Source: Enoplolaimus lenunculus (taxonomy: Eukaryota > Nematoda > Enoplea > Enoplida > Thoracostomopsidae). From it: a stretch of 64,000 bases of DNA. The stretch lies in contig JASANG010003750.1 in NCBI GenBank assembly GCA_030248215.1, forward strand, positions 1-64,000, given 5' to 3'. The notes below the pieces were generated by a model. The model was not told the origin of the DNA. It saw nothing but the letters and a program-made list of their open reading frames with translations, and did not search any database. Every line of letters begins with the position of its first letter. The stretch's first letter is position 1. Both the position numbers and the translations under genes were made by a program. This document shows, piece by piece, positions 32,687 through 42,069 of this stretch.

Positions 32687-32928
32687 TTAACCCATTCTCA
32701 CATTGAGTTGCCCATAGGCAACTCAGCGCAGTCTATATACGTTAAATAATGTATATCGCACAGTGTTTAACAATTGCAACACGTATACATAGTACTAAAT
32801 CACCACAAGACGTGAGAGCCCGAGAGTGGTGATGGTATCCGCCACCCGCTCCAGTCACTGGAGTTCGAATCCTAGCATAAAACTAGGTCTCAGGGGAAAC
32901 AGAAAATATTCATGTGAGAAAGGGTTAA
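32687..32928 (+). mobile_element. TTAA-flanked MITE with tRNA-like core, copy 3 (internally deleted)
   Basis: TTAA at 32687-32690 and 32925-32928, with ends CCCATTCTCACATTGAG and ATTCATGTGAGAAAGGG. The palindrome is present with one change. Here the A-box side is lost (GAGAGTGGTGATGG remains) while CAGTCACTGGAGTTCGAATCC with the B box is intact. Confidence 0.85.
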
Positions 32929-34695
32929 GTTCTCTAATATAATGAATTCCTTTAAGTGAGTGTAAGGGGTCTGAGAGGCGATAGCCACCCATCCTGGTTG
33001 TCCTTGAACTTGCATGGAGTTCAAAGGAGCCGACGCATCCTGAGATTTCAATTAAAGAAAATTTTACTATTTGAGACGAAGTGTTTCTTTGGGATGGGGA
33101 AGTAAACAAGCGAAGTTAATATTTAAAAATTTTGCATTTCTTCGGTTGCTCTATATGCGATCAAGAACTTTAATATGTCGCAGATTCGCAGTTCAAATTT
33201 CACTTTCGAAGCTATAGTAAATCTATGCAATCCGCCGTAGTCAGCTCATCAGTTGCCAAATGGCTAAGCTTTTGTGGTGTCGTGATGAAGAAGTTGTTTA
33301 TCAAAGTGTTGAGTATGTATATTCTATATCGAAAATTGCGCAAATTACTTTTGGTTTTATGTCCTCAGGCATTTCGATACCATAATTCGCTGCTTTTAAA
33401 GTAATGAATAGTATATATTTCAAGCTATAATATAATCAGTAATCTCGTAAAAGTGAATAACAGGCTTGCTAACCGCTAGGCATTAAACCCAAACGGTTTT
33501 CACCTATAAGCTGGCTCGATAAGCGCAATTACTAATTTGAATTCAGAATTTTGGTTTTAATCAATGTTATCGGCCCATCGGTCAGGTAGGTCCCAACTTG
33601 AATCCGCCAGTGTTACACTAGCCTATACAGCTGTGCTCTTCTCTTGAACTATGAATCTAACGTGAAAACTGGTTTCAAACCTCAAATATATGTCATGTCA
33701 ACAACACATATGTTTTATACTAAACCCTCAAACAACTCATTACATAAAATGTCTTGTGTCGTGCGAGTGTGCTAGTAATCAAAATCTATTGCGACATATA
33801 TTGAAAAGGTCTTAACCAAAAACATACAACCTCGACATTTTTGCTTGTGAGGGTATGTCCACGGCCGGAGCAGTCACCCCATATCCCCCGTTTGAAGGGG
33901 CCCACCCAAAAGAGGCCTCCCCTTGAAAGCGAGAAATATTTTGAACATCGCAAGGGACCCCCCATCGGAATTTTGGGTGAGATGACCCCATCGTAGCCTG
34001 CTCGGCACTGGTGAGTAACTACGTAGACGTCAACCTAAAACCGCACTCTAAACATATTAGCTTTATATCTCACTTGCCGTCTTAAGCTAGGCTAAGTTTT
34101 AGCCTTCAGTCTAAGCAAGCGTATGTTTAAGCCTAAGCCTGAAAGCTATGTCTAAACTATGCCAAAATGTGAAAATTTCGAAAATCGCATGTTGGAAAGT
34201 GTGCTAGAACCCTTCATATTCTAATGTTGTCTTACACAACCAAGCTAAACACCAGCTTACGTCTAAATCTAACGTTAGATTATATACCAGTGTACCTAAA
34301 GCGTCGCAATGGCCTATGCTGTATACTCTACGTATGATCGCGTACGAAACAAAAAAACATATACAGCAGAAGCAAGAAAGAATAAAGACTAAAAGCACAC
34401 ATAGCTAGCATTTGAGTATAGACTTCAGCAGCATGGTTCACAATGTACCCATAGAACTAATGGCTTAACCATTGCTATACATGGTCTATAGAGTAGCAGA
34501 ATTGTGAATAGGCTTTTCGTTTGCCCGTCCCTTGTTCTTGCACGGTGAAGTTTTCGCAAAACATCACATTAGCTAGTGGTGTTAAACGAGGTTATAGGTT
34601 AAAAATGAGCGTAGAGAAAGACAGACAAAGAGGTTAATATTAAATAACGACAGTTGTGAAATCTAAAGTAAAAGTGGAAGGATGAAAGGGATGTA
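32929..34695. other. Intergenic, mostly unassigned
   Basis: 33862-34015 is a C-rich block with loosely inverted ends (GCCGGAGCAGTCACCCCATA on the left, ATGACCCCATCGTAGCCTGC on the right), an unnamed small element related to 10034-10085. 34085-34160 has scattered CCTAAG hexamers. No gene is recognised in the rest. Confidence 0.35.
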
Positions 34696-34916
34696 CACTG
34701 TAAAAAATGGTGAGTCAAATTGACTCTCTCTGAAATAGGCTTTTCCTGACTACACAAACTGAGTCAAATTCGACTCCGCAAGAGTCAAATTCGGCTGACT
34801 GAACGATTCAGTGAATCGAATTTGACTTTGGCGGAGTGGAATTTTGAGTCAGTTTGGTGTAGTCAGGAAAAGCCTATTTCGGAAAGAGTCAATTTGACTC
34901 ACCATTTTTAGCAATG
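34696..34916. mobile_element. Foldback MITE, nearly full-length hairpin
   Basis: TA flanks at 34694-34695 and 34917-34918. The arms, starting CACTGTAAAAAATGG and ending CCATTTTTAGCAATG, pair over about 90 bp each (GAGTCAAATTGACTC, AATAGGCTTTTCCTGACTAC), with about 40 bp of imperfect centre. The single strand would fold into one long hairpin. No coding capacity. Confidence 0.85.
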
Positions 34917-35181
34917 TATCTTTCGTTAAGTTTCAGGAGAGAAAAGAAAAGCGCTTTTAATAGGCTTTAATATCGTCGATCGTGTGTAGGTCAAAAAGCT
35001 TTGCTTTACATAAACGTTATATGTTACCATCGCGAACGGACAGACACCGGTTTGCTGTCTCTCAATGGTGTGGTCGCTAGAAATAACATGGGACAAGCAA
35101 GTAGTCATTGTGTTTCAATCTTGTTTGGAGCACATATTTTAGAATGGTCACCAAGGTTCAGGTAATGTATTGTGCTGCTTA

Positions 35182-35970
35182 CTGTAGTGAATCGAATAAG
35201 AAAGGGTAACAGAGGTTTCCATTTTGAGCCGCAATCGAAGAAAGTCTGGATCGCTGGTTAGAGTCCGTTCGTGGATAGAGTCCGAAGTCTTAAACTAGAG
35301 TCCATAAAAAGGAAAAAAGAAGCATCATAGTTCAGACTGTACACATTTGTAACAACACTCAGACAACCCGCATTAATTTATTATATCCACAAAAGGGTTA
35401 TTGGACATAGCAAACTACTATAATGTTTCGGAGCAAGTCAGATAACCTAAATGAAAGTATACAAAAAGAACAGTGTTGGGTCATACGGCCAATGTAAAGA
35501 ACACGGGAGGTACAGTATTATAAGCATATTCCTAAGCCTAAGCCTAAGCCAAAGTCTAAGAGCAAGAATAAGTTCATTCCTAAGCTTGAGCCTGGGCCTA
35601 AGCCTAAGTCAAGCAAAAATAGTCTAAAGCTTAAGGTTTCCGCCCCTGATCTTTGCATGGGCCGGTCATACGAACATGGGTTGAATTTAAAATAAAGAAC
35701 AGTCAGTAACCGAATAACAGGCGGATAAAAAGAAGCATCATGGCTTTGACTGTACATTCATGTAACAACACTCAGACAACCCGCATTAATTTATTATAAA
35801 TGCAGAAGAGCAAGTCAGATTAGCCAAATGATAGTTATACAAGAAAGACCTGCGGTTGGTCCAACGAACATGGGATGAATTCAAAATAAAGAACAGTAAC
35901 CGAATAACAGCGTGATACACAATGGAGTGGTAAAACAAATATCAGTCCCACCTCTTATTCGGGTCACTGC
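35182..35970. mobile_element. Tc/mariner-like element with internal duplication, host of a nested MITE
   Basis: Left end CTGTAGTGAATCGAATAAGA after TA (35180-35181); right end CTCTTATTCGGGTCACTGC. Inside are two tandem copies of a block beginning AGAAGCATCAT (about 35320 and 35720) with TAACAACACTCAGACAACCC and AAATAAAGAACAGT. The first copy is split by the GGCC-ended MITE at 35487-35663, so that insertion came after the duplication. Confidence 0.7.
35487..35663. mobile_element. GGCC-ended MITE with TTAGGC repeats, copy 4 (nested)
   Basis: GGCCAATGTAAAGAACACGG on the left; CCGCCCCTGATCTTTGCATG then GGGCC on the right. Exact 8-bp target duplications GGTCATAC lie at 35479-35486 and 35664-35671. 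Two hexamer arrays (CCTAAG) sit on either side of an AAGAATAAGTTCATT spacer. The best-preserved member of the family. Confidence 0.9.
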
Positions 35971-36214
35971 AAAAATTAGCATTTTAATTACTAGACTACT
36001 CATCAAGGCAAAACTAGAGAGAAAATCACATGATTCGTGTTACGTTATGCATAAGGCGATTGAGGCATCTCATCCGCCTTCATAAAGGAAATTGTTTATT
36101 AAAATATTTCACAAAAAAGATGTATTGAATAATACAAAAATATATACAAAGTTGCAAATAATGTTTGATCTTCATATTACATTTATTCATTAATCCTAGC
36201 TATTGCGCACGGAA

Positions 36215-36457
36215 TCAATACTGTGGAAAATGCCCCTGAACTTCCGGTCGGGAATGGTTAGGGCACCAAAGGAACTCATTTTTGTAAAAAATACAATTAT
36301 ACTTCTGTGCCATTTTCAATTTGCTGAAATGTGAAGTGCAATAAACGTTCCGTTCTGTGCTATACAGGACGTCACTGTGCGAAAATTCGAAGTTTCTCGG
36401 AGCCCATTTTTCAGCTTTGCACGCGGACCTTGAACCATTTAAGCATGGTCCTGCCAA
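36215..36457 (-). CDS. Unidentified cysteine-containing ORF
   Basis: Minus-strand frame of about 80 residues ending in TGA: AGPCLNGSRSACKAEKW, then FSHSDVLYSTERNVYCTSHF, then YNCIFYKNEFLWCPNHSR. It has five cysteines and balanced codon use, unlike the surrounding AT-rich DNA. No ATG is in frame; a stop lies just upstream, and an AG before GACCATGC could be an acceptor, so it could be a last exon. It lies 740 bp past the stop of the short PVF gene on the same strand, but its cysteine spacing does not resemble the tail of the long PVF. No family is recognised. Confidence 0.3.
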   Translation of the reverse strand: MAGPCLNGSRSACKAEKWAPRNFEFSHSDVLYSTERNVYCTSHFSKLKMAQKYNCIFYKNEFLWCPNHSRPEVQGHFPQY

Positions 36458-37195
36458 GAATTTTCAGTTTTCCCTTTTTATGACATATAAAGTGTCCTGT
36501 GAAAATTTTGTCTCGCCGGAGTCGAATGTCGATAGGCATACATCCGGTTGCCCCTGTTAGCAATTTACTCTATAAATTCTTTGCAATGTTTTTCAACCTA
36601 CTGGCATGGTTTGCTTAAAACTAGATAAGCTTTGTTATGACTTATATAGACAACTGAAACTTGCCAAACACGAACCTGAATATACGGCGGGTCAGTAAGG
36701 GAGCCGGACCTTGTACAAACAGCTTAGCCATTCCGGGTAACATATAGAACAGTGGCGTGACAGTAGGTAAGCATATTTTTAATCCTAAGTCTAAAGTGCC
36801 TAAGCATAACGATAAGCCCATAACTAAGACTACGGCAGTCTTACCCTTCCACTTGGGAGTCCTGGTTGTGCAGCTGGCGAACCACAGTTTGGTTTTGCAT
36901 ATAGCGCTGTGTCGCAAATTTGACGATCATTAGCGTTTGGTCAGGGCAGAAGCTAAGGTTTTTCTGATTGTTTTAAGCTTTAGTACGCATACCATTATAC
37001 TGATAATTTAAGATCAAAATACCTGGCTATTGCAATTTTAACTACGTCAATTCTTCAGTGCAGCTCTGGCCAAATCTTTTCAAATATATGCAAATTCAAC
37101 CAAACCAATTATTAATACTTAAACCAAAGGTTACATTTATATACCGAAGATTATAAATTTTGGTACAGCGATAAATTGAATTTTTGTGAAAATTT
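36458..37195. other. Intergenic with hexamer remnants
   Basis: 36745-36840 has decayed GGCC-family sequence (GTGGCGTGACAGTAGGTAAG, CCTAAGTCTAAAG). Nothing else is recognised. Confidence 0.35.
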
Positions 37196-40100
37196 TCAAG
37201 TGCAACGGCAGGACAAATGTTTGCTCATTTGAACGTAGGTTGGCTCAACTTCGTCGAACCTTGGGATTTGGTTTCCGTCGAGTCCGTTGAATTTAAAGTT
37301 TGTCACCTGAAATTATATTACAACGAAATCTGATAGCTTTTTAATCCGGCGACACATTTTTGCTAGTTATATTAATAGTTAATTTTTTAAGCGCAAGGCT
37401 AAGCCTAAACCTAATACCCGATCAAACACTACGCCACAGAAAAACGTGGTGCCTATAATACCAAAAACCCATGTATAGAAAAGGGCCGGAACAGTAGTAT
37501 AAGCATATTCCTAAGCCTAAGCCTAAACCTAAGCATAAGCGTATGGATGAGACTATTCCTAAGCCTAAGCCTAAGCCTAAGCAAAAAATAAGTTTACAGC
37601 TTAAACTGACTCTATTATATTAGTTTATATTCCTTACTTTGACAAACACCGTTTCCGTATCCGCAGCTTCGCAGTTCACCGCTAGGTCGCAGCAAGTTCC
37701 GGTACACCAAGGCAACTCTACACATTCTGGGAAGTGAATCATGCCCTGTTCCCACGTAGATACCACAGGGACACATTGGTTGAGCAATGCACACACTTCG
37801 GATGCTTGTTCGGGTTCTTGAAGAACGCTGCAGTTTTCAGTGAATCCTATGGTTTGGAAATGTTTGCTATATTATATTTTATTGTTGAAGAATTGCTGAA
37901 CTTTTCAACAAAATCCGGCTCATGTAAAATTCCTAAAACTATACCCGTGAACGCCAAGAGACTTGCCCCAGCATTAAAACGCGTAACTAGTAATGTCTTA
38001 AACGCCTGAAACAAGGAAGATTTATTCAAAAAAGTAGATTTTTAGAAGCATTAATTGGTGGTAAGCTGTGTACTCAATGAGGGAAGTTTTAAGTTTTAAT
38101 TAATTAGACAGAATGGTAAGTGAACTCGAAAACTATTAATAGAGCTCCTAACTCACTTGACCGTTTAATGGATATATTTTGTACAGCGTTTTCTCTAAAG
38201 GACATAGCCAGTTGCGTACTCTTGTTCAAATTTTATTAATTAATACAGAATCTTTGTATATATTATCAAGAGTGGATGATCACTCTTTATAACAAGAGTG
38301 TGCAACTGCTTGGGCTGTGCATGGTACTAAATGTATCAGCACGCGTTGCATTTTTGTTCGACTCCCCCTCTATCGGGGGGGGGGGTTATGCAAGAGATTA
38401 ACAATAAAGTATGCTTCAGTACACCTACCCCCCTCATTTAAGGGGGGGTCAACTATGTTGTATAATCACACTAAAGATGTTTGTATGTGCATACAGACCC
38501 CCTAAACAAGGGGGGTAGGCCAAAAACGCAACGCGTGCCGGGTACATTCTTTAATATACAGAATGTACCCAGTTGCACACTCTTGTTATAAAGAGTGATC
38601 ATCCACTCTTGGTATTATCAACAGTGTATAAAGAATGTAGCCAGCGCGCGTTGCGTTTTCAAACTGTTTCAATGGTTATTATGTGATAACGGTTTTATGA
38701 GTTTGTTCTTTGTCACACGTATAGTTATTGAAGTTGCGTGATTGTTCACTCGTTTCGCTTATATTTTTTCTAAAAACATGCAAGCAGAACAGTGCGAGCG
38801 TCAACTTTACTATCCAAGCAATAGGTTTGGATGCGGCTAAACAACACGCGTTGGTACGTTTTGTAACGCAACGATATTTGATAAGATTTTACACTGTTGT
38901 CGAAGGATTTTCATCAACTCTACAACTGACCGTGTCTTGCGCAAATCCCTGTAGGATCACGTGATCGATGCTTTGGTCGATTGCGTCGAGATGCGTCACT
39001 GCGCGGCGACTCTTGTCGAAGTGATATCAATTTAGATGTAATGTCAGCGATGTCAGAATTCGCTGGTCGTGAACGATCTATAAAATATCTGTTTTGTTTC
39101 GAGGGTTTAAGATTGCAAATTAAACCAGAAACTAATTTAAAATGCCCAAATAAACAATGAACGCCTGCGTACTAAATATACACCTAACCATAATGCTAAA
39201 CCTAAGCCTAAACCTAAGCCAAACATGAGCTTCACGGTCTCTAGGTGTTTCAGTCCATTGTCTTTCAGCGAGACAGGCCCTTGTTGTTGATATGCGTTCG
39301 TTTTGATTACGCATGGATCCGAGTCATATTTTACAGCTGTTTAATATTTGCTACTCGTTGTGAGCCGATGAAGAAATTGTGTCGCCAACTTTCAAGCTGG
39401 AAAATGCTAGTATATGTACCTGATCAACCCTTAGTTCTTCAGGATCTTCGCGTAATACAATTATAAACTTGTGTTAGTTGCGTACCGTGGAAAATAGAAT
39501 ATAAAGGGCGCCTGTCTCGAACACAAACTAAACTTACACAAACCTGCAAACCAATGCTTAAGGAAGTATACTTGCCTAAACCGAAATGAATTCAAAATGG
39601 TAGTAACCATATTTGTTCAAACTGATCGCATTGAAAAACCTCAGACCTAATTTTTGTTAAATATATAGAATAAGTTTCAGGGCCCAAGTTAATATTTTTT
39701 CTTACGCTTAGGCTTAGGCTTAGGCTTAGGAATATGCTTAATATACTGTTGCGCCCCTTAAAGTAAACATTGGCCAGTTTCAGGATGAAAGAGAGATCAA
39801 AATTTTTGTTTTATGATATTTACATCGTTTACCGTTTAAGGAATGAAGTTGCATGACACGCATAATATCGGCTTTGGTGCGCACATGGCCACCTGACATC
39901 ATGCGATGTACGTGACTTCTGACATGATCCGGTATTCCGTGCTATAATCATAAACACAATGCTGCAGATACTACCATTGCTATCGCTTCTAGAGGGGCCA
40001 GGCGTTTGGCAGGTGGGTGACCACCGCTGCGGCTAACCGATCCGATATCCGTGTTCAAAAAATGATTCTGCTGGCGGGATTTCTGTCTTGATCAACGGTA

Positions 40101-40780
40101 TGCCATTGAATCATTACATCAAACGTTACGCATTGGTCGGAATACACCCGGGGGTGCTACCTGACCTGTTCTTGTAACCCTTTGTTATACGGGCGCCAAG
40201 ATTACTCTACGAATCACAAACACTATCAATTGGTTATTAAAACCTTTGATGACGTCCGGCGCCATTCGTCATTGTACCACAACGCACGTTTATTGCCGCA
40301 TGCAACAGCGTATCAATTTTGAAGCAAAAATTTTTTGACGTGGAGCGGCACATGATAAGTACAGCGCCACTCTAATCATGACGTAATGTTTGATTGCGCC
40401 GCTAAAATTACGGGACTTGTATAAATTTGCCAAAAACTTCAGTTTCAACTCTAAACATTTAAATTTAAGTCCAATCCAATGCATAAAACTTATGTGACAA
40501 AATCAGAGAATTTCCGAAACTGTAAGGTACTGTGGTTGAAGCGTACAAGAGCCAGACATACATATTTGTTCGGACGAGGCTGTCGGGACCGATCATGTTG
40601 CCGGCGTTCGCCGCTTCTCCTGCGTCCATGTTTCTGGTTCCGTTTTGCGTCACAATTACAACGCTCGCCGACGAGCAGCGATAAGCAGTACAACACTAAC
40701 AAAAGTTTACACCAAAAGTTAATTCTAAATAAACAACACGCAGCGCGGTAACGATGCTGCTGTAACATAAGTCGTTGCAT
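37196..40780 (-). CDS. PVF: PDGF/VEGF-type growth factor, short paralogue
   Basis: Secreted cystine-knot ligand for a PVR/VEGFR-type receptor kinase. Exons on the minus strand: 40531-40780, 37638-37846, 37196-37306 (TGA at 37196-37198); phases 1 and 0; 189 residues. The last two exons are firm: QCVPVVSTWEQGMIHFPEC, then LPWCTGTCCDLAVNC, then TYVQMSKHLSCRC, giving the eight-cysteine pattern of the PDGF/VEGF knot. The stop follows CRC-Thr, so there is no cysteine-rich tail, unlike the neighbour at 51-60 kb. Exon 1 is inferred: it encodes a signal-peptide-like start (CKLLLVLYCLSLLVG) and a basic RRRSGERR stretch and ends in the phase that exon 2 needs. An alternative upstream exon at about 37944-38009 (acceptor TTGTTTCAG, hydrophobic SLLAFTGIVLGIL) also exists. 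Intron 2 holds a GGCC-family fragment; intron 1 holds a foldback and a MITE. Confidence 0.8.
37484..37625. mobile_element. GGCC-ended MITE fragment in intron 2 of the short PVF gene
   Basis: Starts GGCCGGAACAGTAGTATAAG and holds two clean CCTAAG arrays (37510-37535 and 37558-37582) followed by AAAAAATAAGTTTACAGCTT. The right terminal repeat is lost near the exon boundary. Confidence 0.6.
38190..38670. repeat. Complex foldback element in intron 1 of the short PVF gene
   Basis: The left arm (about 38262-38360: GAGTGGATGATCACTCTTTA, TAACAAGAGTGTGCAACTG, GCACGCGTTGCATTTTTG) is inverted at 38520-38615. The centre is C- and G-runs (38365-38385, 38428-38452, 38501-38518). A further inverted pair ACATTCTTTA..TACAGAATGT lies at 38546-38572, and related text recurs at 38205-38230 and 38640-38662. 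No coding sequence and no clear target duplication. Confidence 0.65.
39170..39240. repeat. Short CCTAAG run
   Basis: ACACCTAACCATAATGC followed by AAACCTAAGCCTAAACCTAA, a remnant of a GGCC-family interior without recognisable ends. Confidence 0.5.
39681..39775. mobile_element. GGCC-ended MITE with TTAGGC repeats, copy 5 (shortest)
   Basis: Exact 8-bp target duplications AGTTTCAG at 39673-39680 and 39776-39783. Ends are GGCCCAAG and TAAACATTGGCC. The interior is four TTAGGC-type units plus AATATGCTTAATATACTGTT. At 95 bp it has lost the left internal block, yet the target duplication is perfect, so it probably inserted in this reduced form. Confidence 0.85.
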
Positions 40781-41878
40781 AACAACGCTGTCTCGTTTAA
40801 AATAACACAGAAAAAAATGAAAAACAGCAACAATTTTGTCAAAATATCACGACTTTTGGTTAAATACAAAATTTCTCGTTTTTTCACAAAATTTTTTTAA
40901 CCTAAAATCACCATTTACCATAGCTATTAAGACTTTGGGCAGATTGTAAATCGGCATCTGGTATCGCGTTTTCGTTCAGTTCGACAATTGTTTGTTGTTT
41001 TCTTGGTGGCTTTAAGATGTGAAATATTCGAAAATTCGTTACAAATACACTTCTCTAAGCAGACTTCCGGCATCTCGTGCTCAATGATGAATTCACTGGT
41101 TGATCCAATGCGGGGCTATCCAAGCCATGGCCCCGCAAACAGGAGGTAAAACCGAAATTTTCTTCTATGAATAACGTATACGCAACAATTGCATTTGATT
41201 TATTACAGTAATTTACAGATTGTGTTCAAATTAATTTATAGCAAAGTTGACGTCAAGTAGGTAATTTTGTTTTACCTTCTGCTGCATCTTTGCCAAAATA
41301 TATTAAACTTGGTCTACGGTAATTTTCTCCTTCGGTTTTTAACCTCTAAACGCGTAAATGCAATTTCTTAATAGTTTAACAAATTGTTTTTTGCGCATAG
41401 TCATCGTATAGCCGTTAGCAGACTTTTGAAAAGTCATTACGTTCTATCAAAATTTCCGCCAAATTTTGACGGGAATTCATTATGTTGCAAATGGATACGG
41501 CGTCCAAAAGAACCTGTCCAAAAATCTCAAAGGAAGGTTCAAACTTGAAACTATTAAGGACGCAACAAATCAAAAGTGCAAACCAGAACCCGGACCTGTA
41601 TTTTTTTGGATTCAAAAGCCAGATCCGGACCCGGTCCCGGAATTGCAAAATTTTTGAATGCGCGAAATTTTTAGAACAGTTGTTGCAGATTTGGTTTATA
41701 TATAACTTCATGCCACATCGTTGGTCTCGCGGTATTTTGTGCCCACAAGCCAATAACTGTTGTTACGAGTATTAAATATGCCGTATAAATTTGTAGAGTT
41801 TTTTGTGAAACCTTTGCTCAAATGCGATTCGGCCTGCGAGAGTGATAGTCAGCGTCATACAGTAAGCATACGGTGTGG
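40781..41878. other. Upstream of the short PVF gene, nothing recognised
   Basis: AT-rich with no recognised gene. 41580-41650 has CCGGACCCGGTCCCGG text with weak likeness to CAGGG-family interiors. Confidence 0.3.
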
Positions 41879-41879
41879 G

Positions 41880-42069
41880 GCCAATGTTACTTTTAGGGGG
41901 GTAACAGTAGATTTAGCGTATTGCTTAGCCTAAGGCTAAGCCTAAGCGTTGTAAAAATGTGTTCCTAAGACTAAGCCTAAGCCTAAGCAAAAAACTGTAA
42001 TCTAGAATCGAAACCTACTCTTTTATAGAACGACCCGAAACGTGGACGCCCCTTAAACTAACATAGGCC
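41880..42069. mobile_element. GGCC-ended MITE with CCTAAG repeats, copy 6
   Basis: GGCCAATGTTACTTTTAGGG on the left; GACGCCCCTTAAACTAACAT then AGGCC on the right. Two hexamer arrays lie inside (41932-41950 and 41968-41988). The flanking 8-mers CGGTGTGG and CAGTATGG match at 6 of 8. Confidence 0.75.

Noticed and set aside
32855-32890. Functional tRNA gene in the TTAA-flanked element
   Set aside because: This copy lacks the A-box half, and full copies elsewhere pair poorly in the T arm; it is tRNA-like sequence inside a transposon.
37944-38009. Signal-peptide exon of the short PVF gene at this site
   Set aside because: Its only phase-compatible donor (GTATAG) would cut the hydrophobic stretch and no ATG is in frame; the exon at 40531-40780 fits better, though the choice is not certain.
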